64,000 nt of DNA from Alphaproteobacteria bacterium MarineAlpha3_Bin2 (GTDB lineage: Bacteria; Pseudomonadota; Alphaproteobacteria; Rhodospirillales; Casp-alpha2): contig PTLL01000002.1 in assembly GCA_002938315.1 (NCBI GenBank), forward strand, positions 1 through 64,000, given 5' to 3'. How positions within the stretch are numbered: position 1 is the stretch's first letter; every line of letters begins with the position of its first letter. The translations under genes were made by a program, and so were the position numbers. Positions 1 through 8,591 of the stretch are shown here, piece by piece. The notes beneath the pieces were generated by a model. It made no database searches. It was not told the DNA's origin and saw nothing but the letters and a program-made list of their open reading frames with translations.

Positions 1-291
1 GATCGGCTTTTGGCGGCGTTGAAACGAGACAACGCCGAGATGGCGTGTGCGGCATCCAATGGCCGAACCCATCCGGTGTTCGGGTTATGGCCGGTGGCGT
101 TGGCGGGCGAGCTTCGTCGCGCCATGGAAGAGGAAGACATGCGCAAGATCGACCGGTGGACGGCGCGTTACAATTTAATCGAGGTGGACTTTTCGGCGCT
201 GCCGTTCGATCCTTTCTTCAACATCAACGATACGGACAACCTGGCCGAGGCCGAACGCCTGCTGGCCGACGGTGAAAGAGGAGCCGCATGA
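1..291 (+). CDS. mobA: Molybdenum cofactor guanylyltransferase, C-terminal part (5' end outside window)
   Basis: The reading frame is open from the first base and ends in TGA. The visible 96 residues match the C-terminal part of MobA, with the family features HPVFGLWP, a basic helix, and PFFNINDTDNL near the end, where the enzyme usually has a P-F-x-N-x-N stretch. MobA transfers GMP from GTP to molybdopterin in the cytoplasm, giving the bis-MGD cofactor that formate dehydrogenases need. The stop overlaps the next start (ATGA), so it is probably co-transcribed with the two genes that follow. The nucleotide-binding N-terminus is outside the window. The call rests on pattern recognition and fits the formate dehydrogenase neighbourhood. 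Confidence 0.82.
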   Translation, partial: DRLLAALKRDNAEMACAASNGRTHPVFGLWPVALAGELRRAMEEEDMRKIDRWTARYNLIEVDFSALPFDPFFNINDTDNLAEAERLLADGERGAA

Positions 292-806
292 ACGCCGAAG
301 ACAGCATCCCGGTTGGCATCGTCGTCGAGCGGCGCGAGATCGACAACCCGTGGCAGGACTATATCTTTGCGCCGGTGGCCATCATTCCGGGGGCGCCGCC
401 CATGGAAACCATGGACGAGTGGAAGGAACTCCAGCACGGCGACGGCTGGATCCACTACCATGCCGGGACCCTGGACCTGAAATTGTTAAGCGCTGAAACA
501 GACGGCTACCGCACCAATCTTTCGAACCCGCAGCCCTATGTTTATATCGTGATGACTCCGGGCGAGGAAGCCGATGAACCCGAAATCGTGCCGTTTATTG
601 TCACCGCCAGCCCCCACGAGGCCGAAGGCTACACGGAAGACTCCGAACAGATCGTCGAAGGCGTGCCGATGCCGCCTGAAATGGTCGCCTGGGTGAGAGA
701 ATTCATCGTAAAGAATCATGTCGAAGAGCCGTTCAAGAAACGCAAGCGCAAGGCTTATGATCCAAAAAAAGACGGTTTTCGGGGCGCCAAAGGACCACTC
801 CAATGA
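288..806 (+). CDS. DUF3305 domain protein
   Basis: This 172-residue soluble protein opens with a VGIVVERREIDNPWQDY-type stretch and has PYVYIVMTPGEE in the middle, both typical of DUF3305. The C-terminus is very basic (KKRKRKAYDPKKDG). DUF3305 and DUF3306 genes are habitually found together beside mobA, torD and formate dehydrogenase genes in alpha- and betaproteobacteria. A role in formate dehydrogenase maturation or assembly is therefore inferred from context only; no biochemical function can be read from the sequence. It overlaps both neighbours by four bases (ATGA), which suggests translational coupling. Confidence 0.8.
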   Translation: MNAEDSIPVGIVVERREIDNPWQDYIFAPVAIIPGAPPMETMDEWKELQHGDGWIHYHAGTLDLKLLSAETDGYRTNLSNPQPYVYIVMTPGEEADEPEIVPFIVTASPHEAEGYTEDSEQIVEGVPMPPEMVAWVREFIVKNHVEEPFKKRKRKAYDPKKDGFRGAKGPLQ

Positions 807-1555
807 ACGAAGATTCGAAAAGCAGGCCCGAGGGAAGACTGGGGCGCTGGTCCCGCCGCAAGAGCGGGCAAGAACCGGAACCCGAGGAAAAGCCCCAGCG
901 TAGCAATAAAGGAAGTAATGAGGAGGCGATCAAAAAACAGCGCGGCAGCGCGGCGCCTGTGGCGGTTCGCCGGGTTGCCCCCCTGCTGCCGCCGCTGGCC
1001 GAACCGGAGGAAGGAGAAATACAGATGGAAGCGGCGCCGCCTGGGGCGCAGGCCCTGAAGATCCAGTTGGAAGCCGAACAGGCGGCAAGGGAGGAAGAGG
1101 AGGCAGAGGAAGATCGGGAATTGACCCCCGAGGAGGAAGACGCGGTCAAGGACCTGCCGCCCATCGACAGCCTGAATAAGGATGCCGACTTCAAGCCCTT
1201 CTTTGCCGAAAATGTGCCCGAGTTCTTGAAGCGCCAAGCCTACAAGGTGCTGTGGCGGAGCAATCCGTTCTTCAATTTGCGCGACGGCCTCGATGATTAC
1301 GACGAGGACTTCAGCCTCGCCAAGTTGGTCGGGAACGTAATCAGCGAGGCCAAGGGCGCGTCCAAGTCCGGCCAAGACCGTGCCGACGACAAAACCGCTA
1401 AGACCGTTGATGCTGACGGGACCCCCGACGGCGAGGACGACGCCGTCGGCGACGGCGAGGATGAAGAGATAACCGAAGCCTCTGATGACACCTCCGACGA
1501 AGCCCCGAGAGAACCTCGCAAAAGCGACGTCCGCCCCCCCGAAGACGCGGTTTAG
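803..1555 (+). CDS. DUF3306 domain protein
   Basis: A 250-residue protein beginning MNEDSKSR followed by GRLGRWSRRK, the N-terminal signature of DUF3306. The middle carries the more conserved segment (LPPIDSLNKDADFKPFFAENVPE and KVLWRSNPFFNLRDGLDDYDEDF, about residues 113-170). The rest is low-complexity and charged, with a long acidic Glu/Asp tail, so much of the protein is probably disordered. There is no signal peptide or membrane segment. It overlaps the DUF3305 gene by four bases and ends the mobA-DUF3305-DUF3306 unit. The function is unknown; an accessory role for the adjacent molybdoenzyme is inferred from the recurring neighbourhood. Confidence 0.78.
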   Translation: MNEDSKSRPEGRLGRWSRRKSGQEPEPEEKPQRSNKGSNEEAIKKQRGSAAPVAVRRVAPLLPPLAEPEEGEIQMEAAPPGAQALKIQLEAEQAAREEEEAEEDRELTPEEEDAVKDLPPIDSLNKDADFKPFFAENVPEFLKRQAYKVLWRSNPFFNLRDGLDDYDEDFSLAKLVGNVISEAKGASKSGQDRADDKTAKTVDADGTPDGEDDAVGDGEDEEITEASDDTSDEAPREPRKSDVRPPEDAV

Positions 1556-1888
1556 GCATAGTTCAAGCGGCTTTCCGGCCTTTACGCGGATTCTCGTCAA
1601 ACACCCTAAATTCGAACAATTCCGCCAGCTCCTTCTTCGCCGATAGGGGCAATATTTGTAGGGATTTAGCGCCTTAAAATACACACGAATTTGTGCATAT
1701 GATTTCTTCGAATTATTTGATGAAACCCGTTGACTTGAGGCTTCAAAAGGCTGGATACTGTTAGTGCGTTTAATGCTTGGCGTGGTTTATCAGGAATCTT
1801 TGGTATATCAGTAGACTAAGCGGCGTATAGGGAGAACACCCCACCGGGCCGACAGGACTTGGAGGGGCAATAAAAGAGGGGATACCAA
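1556..1888 (+). promoter_or_regulatory. Leader/promoter region of the fdh operon
   Basis: This 333-base stretch has no convincing gene. It contains a sigma-70-like promoter, TTGACT at 1730-1735 and GATACT at 1754-1759 with an 18-base spacer, pointing at the TorD-like gene. The transcript would have a leader of about 120 bases. An imperfect 12-base dyad, CACGAATTTGTG, lies near 1683-1694 and could be an operator. No TTGAT-N4-ATCAA FNR-type site was found. The promoter is predicted by eye only. Confidence 0.4.
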
Positions 1889-2569
1889 GTGGAGGCGACC
1901 CATTCCATGGGGAGGAGTGGAGAAGACGTTCCAGAGGGGACAAATTCTCCTTCTCACAACGAAAAAACCGGTGAGCTCGCCATTCCCGAAGAGGATAGGC
2001 AGCGCGCGAACCTTTATGGCCTGTTGGCACGGGTGCTGGCGGAGCCGATGGGCGACGAGACTTTGGAGGTCGTTCGCGCTCTCGAAGGGCAAAGCGACGA
2101 AAACGAACTCGGCGCCGCTTTCGCGACCCTCGGCACCGTCGCCGTCAGGACCCCCCGGGGGGTCGCCGAGGAGGAGTTCTCTGCCCTGTTTTACGGCGAT
2201 GGCTCGGGCGGCGAAATCCTGCCCTACGCCTCCTATTATTTGACTGGGTTCCTGCTTGAAAAGCCGCTCGCGAAATTGCGCGGCGACATGGCGGTGCTCG
2301 GCATTAAGAATTCCGGCATTTCCAAGGAGCCAGAAGACCATATCGCATACCTTTGTGAAATAATGCATGGGTTGATTACCGGCGCGTTCAACGAGCCCGC
2401 CTCCCTGGAAACCCAGCAAAAGTTTTTCGAAACCCACATGGCGCCGTGGGTGGGGCGGTTCTTCTCAGAACTTGAAGGCGCCGAATCCGCTTCGTTGTAT
2501 ATGCCGGTCGGAACTATTGGCAGGCTATTCATGGCCATTGAGGCCAAAGCGTTCGAAATGGCGGCCTGA
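1889..2569 (+). CDS. TorD/DmsD-family molybdoenzyme chaperone
   Basis: A 226-residue, all-helical cytoplasmic protein of the TorD (nitrate reductase delta-like) family. After a variable polar N-terminus of about 35 residues come RANLYGLLARVLAEP, the EEFSALFYG segment, ILPYASYYLTGFLLEKPL and the hallmark EPEDHIAYLCEIMH (about residues 148-161). TorD-type chaperones bind the twin-arginine leader and the apo-form of a molybdoenzyme until the cofactor is inserted. As the first gene before the TAT-exported FdhA, its client is most likely FdhA. The start may be somewhat downstream, since the first ~30 residues look unconserved. Confidence 0.88.
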   Translation: MEATHSMGRSGEDVPEGTNSPSHNEKTGELAIPEEDRQRANLYGLLARVLAEPMGDETLEVVRALEGQSDENELGAAFATLGTVAVRTPRGVAEEEFSALFYGDGSGGEILPYASYYLTGFLLEKPLAKLRGDMAVLGIKNSGISKEPEDHIAYLCEIMHGLITGAFNEPASLETQQKFFETHMAPWVGRFFSELEGAESASLYMPVGTIGRLFMAIEAKAFEMAA

Positions 2570-2648
2570 CTTAGCCGTAAAGACGACCGGCTAATCGATT
2601 GAATCGCCATCTGGTGAACCAATTGTGGAAACAAACAAGGAGAGGCAA

Positions 2649-2837
2649 ATGACAAAAATCAAAAAATCACGCCGTGACTTCTTAAAGGCTGCCGGTATCA
2701 CCGGTGGTGCCGCCGGTGTGGCGGCGGTGGCCTTGGCGTCGAAGCCAGTAAAGGCGGCGGTTCCTGAAAGCGGGAAAAGTTCCGGCTATCAGGAAACCGA
2801 GCATGTGAAGAAGTACTATGAACTGGCAAGGTTTTAA
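2649..2837 (+). CDS. Small twin-arginine protein of formate dehydrogenase loci
   Basis: A 62-residue protein that is almost entirely a TAT signal: KKSRRDFLKAAG, a glycine/alanine-rich hydrophobic stretch, then a short tail ending YYELARF. It matches the small formate dehydrogenase-region TAT-target family that recurs directly upstream of fdhA. The start at 2649 is chosen because AGGAGA lies five bases upstream; an in-frame ATG 24 bases earlier lacks such a site. It may be a tiny subunit or assembly factor carried with FdhA, but its role has not been established. Confidence 0.85.
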   Translation: MTKIKKSRRDFLKAAGITGGAAGVAAVALASKPVKAAVPESGKSSGYQETEHVKKYYELARF

Positions 2838-2861
2838 CCTAACCAAATAGGGAGACATCTA

Positions 2862-5741
2862 ATGCTCACTAAAACGAGCAACGGGGTGGCGAATGGCCCC
2901 CGTTTAAAGAAGGCACTGGCCGGTGTGATCGGTGGTTCTATGGACCGCCGTGCATTCCTGAAGCGCTCAGGGGTGACAGCCGGTGGTGTCGCGCTCGCTT
3001 CGGTCCTGCCCACGGGCATGGCCAAGGAGGCGAAGGCGCAAACCGCTAAGCAGCTCAAACAGATCAAGTCGGTCTGTACCCACTGCGCCGTAGGCTGCTC
3101 GGTGATTGCCGAAGTCGACAACGGCGTCTGGATTGGCCAGGAGCCGGGTTTCGACAGCCCCTTGAACCTTGGCGCACATTGCGCGAAGGGTGCGACGGTT
3201 CGCGACTTTGCCCACGGCGACCGCCGTCTTAAGTATCCGATGAAGCAGGTTGGCGGCAAGTGGGTCAAACTTTCGTGGGATCAGGCGATCAACGAGATTG
3301 GCGATAAGTTGCTGGAGATTCGCAAGGCCTCCGGTCCCGACGCCACCTACTGGCTCGGTTCGGCGAAGTTCTCGAACGAGCAGGCCTACTTGTTCCGGAA
3401 ATTCTACGCCTTCTGGGGCTCCAACAACGGCGATCACCAGGCACGTATCTGCCACTCGACCACGGTCGCCGGTGTGGCCAACACCTGGGGCTACGGCGCC
3501 ATGACCAACTCAATGCCCGACATGCACAACTCGCGTTCGATCTTTATGATCGGCTCCAACGCGTCGGAAGCGCATCCGGTGGCCATGCAGCACATCTTGA
3601 AGGCCAAGGAACAGAACAACGCGGCCTTGATCGTCTGTGATCCGCGGTTCACGCGAACGGCGGCTCACGCCGACGAATACGTGCGGTTGCGTCCGGGCAC
3701 CGACGTGGCGTTGATCTGGGGCATCCTCTGGCACGTGTTCGAGAACGGCTGGGAAGACAAGCAGTTCATCAAACAGCGCGTCTACGGCATGGAGCAGATC
3801 AAGACCGAAGTGAAGCGTTGGAATCCGAAAGAGACTGAGCTCGTCACCGGTGTTCCAGGTTCGCAACTGCGGCGCGTCGCCAAGACGTTGGCCAACAACC
3901 GCCCTGGCACCATCATCTGGTGCATGGGTGGCACTCAGCACACGACCGGCAACAACAACACGCGCGCGTACTGCGTCATGCAGTTGGCCCTTGGCAACAT
4001 GGGCGTGGCCGGCGGCGGCGCCAACATCTTCCGCGGCCACGACAACGTCCAGGGTGCGACCGACATGTGCATCCTGTCCCACTCGCTGCCCGGCTACTAC
4101 GGCCTGAAGACCGGCTCGTGGAAGCACTGGGCCCGTGTTTGGGACGTCGATTACAACTATCTCCTGAAGCGCTTCAAGTCGAAAAAGCTGATGGAGACGA
4201 AAGGCTATCCGGTGTCCCGCTGGATCGATGGTGTTCTGTTACCCAAGAAAGATATCGCCCTGCAAGACACCAACACCCGGGCGATGGTGTTCTGGGGACA
4301 TGCACCCAACTCGCAAACCCGTTTGAAGGAGATGCGGACGGCCCTGGAGAAATTGGACCTGCTGTTGATCATCGACCCGCATCCGAACCTTGCTTCGGTG
4401 CTTTCCAACCGCAAGGACGGGACCTACCTGCTTCCGGCGGCGACCCAGTTCGAGACCTATGGTTCCGTGACTGCGTCAAACCGTAACCTGCAGTGGCGCG
4501 ACAAGGTGTTCGATCCCTACTTCGAGGCAAAGCCGGATCAGGACATCATGTACCTGCTGGCCAAGAAGCTAGGCATGGCGAAGCAGATGTTCAAAAACAT
4601 CAAGGTCAACGGGGAAGCTCCGTTGGTCGAGGATCTGACTCGCGAATTTAACAGGGGCATGTGGACCATCGGCTACACCGGCCAGTCGCCGGAACGGCTG
4701 AAGATGCACATGAAGTACCAGCATACATTCGACAGGACCTCGCTTCGGGCCAAGGGTGGCCCCGCCGACGGCGAGTTCTACGGCCTGCCGTGGCCGTGCT
4801 GGGGGAATCCCGAGATGAAGCACCCAGGAACGCAAGTCCTTTACGACACCTCAATGCCGGTGGCCGAGGGCGGGCTTTGCTTCCGCGCCCGGTTCGGCGT
4901 CCAACGCAACGGCGTAAACCTGCTTGCCGAGGGCTCTTATCCGGTCGGCTCCGAGATCAAGGACGGCTATCCCCAGTTCGACATGAAAGTGCTGAAGAAG
5001 CTGGGCTGGGACAAGGACCTGACGGCCAAGGAGTTGGCGTCTATTGCCAAGGTCGCCGGCGACAAGACCAACTGGAAGACCGATCTTTCCGGTGGTATAC
5101 AACGTGTCGCCATCAAGCACGGTTGTGCGCCCTTCGGCAATGCCAAGGCGCGGGCGGTCGTGTGGACGTTCCCGGATCCGGTGCCCTTGCACCGAGAACC
5201 GCTCTACACGCCTAGGCGTGACCTGATAGCGAAGTACAGGACCTACGACGACTTCAAGTCAAGCGGCAAGACCTACCGTTTGCCGGTCAAGTACTGGTCG
5301 ATTCAGAAGAACGACTACTCCAAGAAGTTCCCGACGATCCTTACGCAAGGACGTCTGGTGGAGTATCAGGGCGGCGGTGACGAAACCCGGTCCAACCCGT
5401 GGCTGGCCGAGCTGCAGCAAGACATGTTCTGCGAGGTCAATCCCGTGGATGCCAATAACTCCGGCATCCGTGACGGCCAAGACATGTGGATCCACTCTCC
5501 GGAAGGCGCCAAGGTGTTTGCCAAGGCGCTGGTGACAGAACGAGTCGCATCGGGCGTGGTCTTCATGCCGTTCCACTTCGGTGGAAGTTGGGAAGGCAAG
5601 AGCCTTCGCGACAAGTATCCGGCAGGGACCGATCCGTACGTCCTCGGTGATTCGTCAAACGCTTGTGGCACCTACGGCTATGACTCTGTAACGCAGATGC
5701 AGGAAACGAAAGTGACCCTGTGTCGGATTGAAGCAGCATAA
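2862..5741 (+). CDS. fdhA: Formate dehydrogenase alpha subunit, TAT-exported molybdoenzyme
   Basis: The 959-residue catalytic subunit oxidises formate to CO2 outside the cytoplasmic membrane. A TAT leader (MDRRAFLKRSG, twin Arg at 29-30) precedes the [4Fe-4S] ligands C72, C75, C79 and C107. The bis-MGD-binding oxidoreductase domains follow. The active-site pair is C197-H198 in QARICHS, encoded by TGC, where E. coli FDH-N has selenocysteine. The C-terminal molydopterin-dinucleotide-binding domain includes LTQGRLVEYQGGGDETRSNP. Length and order are normal for the quinone-linked FdhA family. It sits 24 bases after the small TAT protein and 17 before fdhB. An internal ATG at codon 27 could be an alternative start, but the 26-residue extension is common in relatives. 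Confidence 0.96.
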   Translation: MLTKTSNGVANGPRLKKALAGVIGGSMDRRAFLKRSGVTAGGVALASVLPTGMAKEAKAQTAKQLKQIKSVCTHCAVGCSVIAEVDNGVWIGQEPGFDSPLNLGAHCAKGATVRDFAHGDRRLKYPMKQVGGKWVKLSWDQAINEIGDKLLEIRKASGPDATYWLGSAKFSNEQAYLFRKFYAFWGSNNGDHQARICHSTTVAGVANTWGYGAMTNSMPDMHNSRSIFMIGSNASEAHPVAMQHILKAKEQNNAALIVCDPRFTRTAAHADEYVRLRPGTDVALIWGILWHVFENGWEDKQFIKQRVYGMEQIKTEVKRWNPKETELVTGVPGSQLRRVAKTLANNRPGTIIWCMGGTQHTTGNNNTRAYCVMQLALGNMGVAGGGANIFRGHDNVQGATDMCILSHSLPGYYGLKTGSWKHWARVWDVDYNYLLKRFKSKKLMETKGYPVSRWIDGVLLPKKDIALQDTNTRAMVFWGHAPNSQTRLKEMRTALEKLDLLLIIDPHPNLASVLSNRKDGTYLLPAATQFETYGSVTASNRNLQWRDKVFDPYFEAKPDQDIMYLLAKKLGMAKQMFKNIKVNGEAPLVEDLTREFNRGMWTIGYTGQSPERLKMHMKYQHTFDRTSLRAKGGPADGEFYGLPWPCWGNPEMKHPGTQVLYDTSMPVAEGGLCFRARFGVQRNGVNLLAEGSYPVGSEIKDGYPQFDMKVLKKLGWDKDLTAKELASIAKVAGDKTNWKTDLSGGIQRVAIKHGCAPFGNAKARAVVWTFPDPVPLHREPLYTPRRDLIAKYRTYDDFKSSGKTYRLPVKYWSIQKNDYSKKFPTILTQGRLVEYQGGGDETRSNPWLAELQQDMFCEVNPVDANNSGIRDGQDMWIHSPEGAKVFAKALVTERVASGVVFMPFHFGGSWEGKSLRDKYPAGTDPYVLGDSSNACGTYGYDSVTQMQETKVTLCRIEAA

Positions 5742-5758
5742 GGTAAGGAGATAAAGCT

Positions 5759-6355
5759 ATGGCACGAATGAAGTTCCTATGTGACGCCGAACGCTGCATC
5801 GAATGCGAGGCATGCGTCACGGCGTGTAAAAACGAGCACGAGGTGCCCTGGGGCATCAACCGGCGCCGGGTGGTTACCCTCAACGACGGCAAACCCGGCG
5901 AAAGGTCCATCTCGGTGGCCTGCATGCACTGCTCTGATGCGCCGTGCATTGCGGTCTGTCCCGTGGACTGCATCTACCAGACCGAAGAAGGCGTGGTCCT
6001 GCATTCCAAGGACCTCTGCATTGGCTGTGGGTATTGTTTCTTCGCGTGTCCCTTCGGGGCACCGCAATTCCCGCAGGCTGGAAACTACGGCAGCCGTGGA
6101 AAGATGGACAAGTGCACTTTCTGTGCAGGTGGTCCGGATGATGACAACTCGGCTGCGGAGTTCCAGAAGTACGGCCGCAACCGTCTCGCGGAAGGCAAGT
6201 TACCTTTGTGCGCCGAGATGTGCTCGACCAAGGCACTCTTGGGCGGCGATGGCAACATAATTGCCGATATCTACCGTGAACGGGTTGTCGCCCGTGGCTT
6301 CGGTTCCGGTGCTTGGGGTTGGGGAACGGCCTATCAATTGAAGGCTGGTTCCTGA
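5759..6355 (+). CDS. fdhB: Formate dehydrogenase beta (iron-sulfur) subunit
   Basis: A 198-residue four-cluster ferredoxin-type subunit. CIECEACVTACKNEH begins at about residue 13, CMHCSDAPCIAVCP follows near 55, CIGCGYCFFACPFG near 86, and the last cluster uses CTFC and the PLCAEMC segment. It carries electrons from the FdhA cluster to haem b in FdhC. It lacks the C-terminal membrane anchor helix of E. coli FdnH, so attachment probably depends on FdhC. It has a clear AAGGAG site and lies 17 bases after fdhA. The family call is secure. Confidence 0.95.
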   Translation: MARMKFLCDAERCIECEACVTACKNEHEVPWGINRRRVVTLNDGKPGERSISVACMHCSDAPCIAVCPVDCIYQTEEGVVLHSKDLCIGCGYCFFACPFGAPQFPQAGNYGSRGKMDKCTFCAGGPDDDNSAAEFQKYGRNRLAEGKLPLCAEMCSTKALLGGDGNIIADIYRERVVARGFGSGAWGWGTAYQLKAGS

Positions 6356-6458
6356 TCCTCGGTAGGCAAATCTGAAGTTGGCGGCGTCGCTAAGAGAAAA
6401 GCGGCGCCGCCTCCTTCGGCTGCCTTTCCGGGGTTAACCAAGCGGGGGACATTATTTC

Positions 6459-6740
6459 ATGACGAGCGCAAGAATTTTCACGGTCTTTGGCGCGGTGGCG
6501 GTTTTGGCTGTGGTGTTGGCCGGATGCCGGGCCGAAGAACAAGGCCGGATTACGCAATATCAGCCGGGGGTCTACCTCGGCAAAATGGATACCCAACTGA
6601 GCCAGGCCCAGTTGCGCCAATTACGCCTGCGCAACACCCGGCAGAGGTCCGCCGTTTACCATTCCGGCGGTGGGGGGCGGAAATCTGATGTCCGCATGCC
6701 GTCGGGCGCACGCACAAGCAAACAAGGCAATCCCCTATAG
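6459..6740 (+). CDS. Small lipoprotein between fdhB and fdhC
   Basis: A 93-residue protein with a lipoprotein signal: hydrophobic residues 5-21, then the lipobox LAGC with Cys at about 23. The mature part is short, polar and basic (AEEQGRITQYQPGVYLGK, then glutamine/arginine-rich sequence). Small proteins of this type sit between fdhB and fdhC in other alphaproteobacterial fdh operons, but I know of no assigned function. It may help anchor or stabilise the complex at the membrane; that is inference. About 100 bases separate it from fdhB and contain a GC-rich hairpin-like stretch near 6385-6412. Confidence 0.7.
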   Translation: MTSARIFTVFGAVAVLAVVLAGCRAEEQGRITQYQPGVYLGKMDTQLSQAQLRQLRLRNTRQRSAVYHSGGGGRKSDVRMPSGARTSKQGNPL

Positions 6741-6803
6741 GGCCCAGGTTCTTGTGGGCTTTCGGGGGCTTATTATTGAACAATCGAGACAGGGATTAGT
6801 TAT

Positions 6804-7910
6804 ATGACTTGGTCAACACTCCGTCACTTCCTGGCCGTTACCGGGTTGGCTATGGCTGTCATTTATGCGTCGGCAGTGGGGCTTACCGGCTCCATGGTAC
6901 TGGATGCGCCGGCCGCCGCGCAAAGCAAGGGTGCCGTGCCGGGCAACTTCTCGGGGAACATCAGCGACGCGGAATTATGGCGGGCCGTCCGCAAGGGGAT
7001 TAAAGGCAGGTCCAGCGTGAAGGACCCCATGGCAGCCACCTTGGTTCAATCAGAAGGCGACAGTTGGCGGGCGTTTAAAAACGGCCCGTTGGCGCAGTTC
7101 GGCGGCTGGTCGTTGGCGGCAATCCTGGTAATTTTGGTGATCTTCCGGTTGGTCCGCGGCCAGATCAAGATCGAATCCGGGTTGTCCGGGCAAACAGTCG
7201 AACGCTTCAACGCGGTGGAACGCGCCACCCATTGGCTGACGGCTTCCAGCTTTGTCGTTTTGGCGCTCAGCGGCCTCAACGTCATGTACGGTAAATATGT
7301 CCTGTTGCCGATTTTGGGACCGGGCGCCTTCGCGTCGCTGACCTATTACGGTAAGCTCGCCCACAATTACCTTGGCTTCGCCTTCATGGTCGGGGTCGCC
7401 TTGATGTTCGTTATGTGGGTGCGCCATAACATAATCGACGGCACCGACCTAAAATGGGTCGCCAGCGGCGGCGGTTTTGTAGGCAAAGGCAACCATCCGC
7501 CGGCCAAGCGGTTCAATTTCGGCCAAAAGTGCATATTTTGGGTGGTCGTACTCGGCGGCTTGACGGTTTCGATTTCGGGGTTGGCGCTGCTGTTCCCGTT
7601 TGAAATCACGCCTTGGGCCAAGACCTTCGCCGTCCTCAACATTTTCGGGTTCGGCTTGCCGACGGAACTGACGCCGTTGATGGAAACACAGTTATCGGTG
7701 TTATGGCATTCGGGAGTATCGATGGCCATGATCGCGGTGATCATCGCGCATATCTACATCGGCACGCCGCTGGGCATGGAAGGCGCCATCGACGCCGTTG
7801 CCTCGGGGCAGGTTGATGTCAATTGGGTCCAGGAACATCACAGCCTTTGGGCCGAGGAAGTTGGAGTATCAGGTTCACATTCGGAAGGGGGGGAGCAACC
7901 GGCGGAATAA
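6804..7910 (+). CDS. fdhC: Formate dehydrogenase gamma subunit, membrane cytochrome b556
   Basis: This 368-residue integral membrane diheme cytochrome b passes formate-derived electrons to quinone. It has an N-terminal signal-like helix (about 7-28), an exported linker, and then four core helices. Candidate haem ligands are the His residues in RATHWLT, KLAHNYLG, LWHSG and IAHIYIG. The C-terminal GTPLGMEGAIDAV and VDVNWVQEHHSLW segments are typical of the family. The longer N-terminal extension relative to E. coli FdnI is usual for the FdoI/FdhC type found in alphaproteobacteria. It is the last gene of the operon and is followed by a strong terminator. Confidence 0.94.
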   Translation: MTWSTLRHFLAVTGLAMAVIYASAVGLTGSMVLDAPAAAQSKGAVPGNFSGNISDAELWRAVRKGIKGRSSVKDPMAATLVQSEGDSWRAFKNGPLAQFGGWSLAAILVILVIFRLVRGQIKIESGLSGQTVERFNAVERATHWLTASSFVVLALSGLNVMYGKYVLLPILGPGAFASLTYYGKLAHNYLGFAFMVGVALMFVMWVRHNIIDGTDLKWVASGGGFVGKGNHPPAKRFNFGQKCIFWVVVLGGLTVSISGLALLFPFEITPWAKTFAVLNIFGFGLPTELTPLMETQLSVLWHSGVSMAMIAVIIAHIYIGTPLGMEGAIDAVASGQVDVNWVQEHHSLWAEEVGVSGSHSEGGEQPAE

Positions 7911-7937
7911 CGTCCCGTTCGGTTTTTCCAAGAAGCG

Positions 7938-7980
7938 ACAAGGGCGGTTCCCTTTAAAAGGGGCCGCCCTTGTTGTTTGT
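7938..7980 (+). terminator. Intrinsic terminator after fdhC
   Basis: A perfect 10-base-pair stem, ACAAGGGCGG at 7938-7947 and CCGCCCTTGT at 7964-7973, encloses a loop that can itself fold. A T/G-rich tract follows. Because the stem is symmetrical it may also serve the small minus-strand gene that ends at 7986. Confidence 0.85.
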
Positions 7981-7985
7981 GGAGG

Positions 7986-8108
7986 CTAAAGCCGGGTGCT
8001 GGAAGTGGAGAACTTCTGGCCGCTGGTCATCTCGGTGCCGGTTAAGACGGTGCCGGCGACAATGGCGATAACAACGGCGGCAATGGACCCGATCCAAAAA
8101 GATTTCAT
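7986..8108 (-). CDS. Small single-pass membrane protein, about 40 residues
   Basis: A 40-residue protein starting MKSFWIGSIAAVVIAIVAG: one N-terminal membrane helix, then a short tail ending SSTRL. GGGAGG lies upstream of the ATG. Very similar tiny proteins, with a helix, a few polar residues and an S-S-T/N-R-L end, occur widely in alphaproteobacteria, which supports this start over a 26-codon upstream extension. The function is unknown. It is transcribed toward the fdhC terminator and is not obviously part of the fdh operon. Confidence 0.65.
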   Translation of the reverse strand: MKSFWIGSIAAVVIAIVAGTVLTGTEMTSGQKFSTSSTRL

Positions 8109-8231
8109 ACCTGCATTCCTCCCAAGATGTGTCCCATAGAACTGAACTGAAACGATTTTAAAGCAATCGGACAGGGTTGCAACCATCTAGCGTGGGGGTA
8201 TGGTTGTTGGCGGTAATTATTGGGGGATGCC

Positions 8232-8591
8232 ATGTCTGATCAGGAAGTCACGAAACCCGGCGACACGCATCAGGTATTCTTGGATATGTTGGAGGAATCG
8301 GGCTTTTTCCAGCAGATCAGTGCCCTGGAAGAAAGCCTTCAGGTTATTGCCGGTGAACTTAAAAGCTTCGGCGTAAACGCCGACGAACGCCGCACCGAAT
8401 ACGAAAGCCTGGCGGCTCATGTCCTGGCCTGTGAATCTATTCTGGCGGTGTTATTGAAATCTTATCCGGTTTCCGTTGACGACCTGAAGGCCGAAGTCAA
8501 GGACAGGACGGCAGCCATGTCGTGCATCGAAGACGGCAGCCCCACGGTCCATGCCCTAGCCATGGATGTGTTGGAAAAATCGAAGCGCTGA
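8232..8591 (+). CDS. Hypothetical soluble protein
   Basis: A 119-residue, mainly helical acidic protein, MSDQEVTKPGD... ending DVLEKSKR. The start at ATG 8232 has GGGGGA just upstream; a TTG four codons earlier is less likely. It contains two Cys (HVLACESIL and MSCIEDG) but no recognisable motif, signal or membrane segment. It ends one base before the 3' end of the convergent fdsA gene, with no terminator between. It is not FdsD or FdhD. Position between two formate dehydrogenase operons hints at a link, but the function is unknown. Confidence 0.6.
   Translation: MSDQEVTKPGDTHQVFLDMLEESGFFQQISALEESLQVIAGELKSFGVNADERRTEYESLAAHVLACESILAVLLKSYPVSVDDLKAEVKDRTAAMSCIEDGSPTVHALAMDVLEKSKR

Noticed and set aside
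755-1684. A 309-codon minus-strand frame opposite the DUF3306 gene
   Set aside because: Its sequence is low-complexity and complementary to the acidic DUF3306 tail; no ribosome-binding site or family.
1683-1694. FNR/ANR-type operator before the fdh operon
   Set aside because: The dyad CACGAATTTGTG is imperfect and does not match TTGAT-N4-ATCAA; not called as a site.
3400-3480. Possible selenocysteine (TGA) active site in fdhA
   Set aside because: The active-site codon is TGC (C197), so no selenocysteine insertion is needed; the same holds for fdsA C371.
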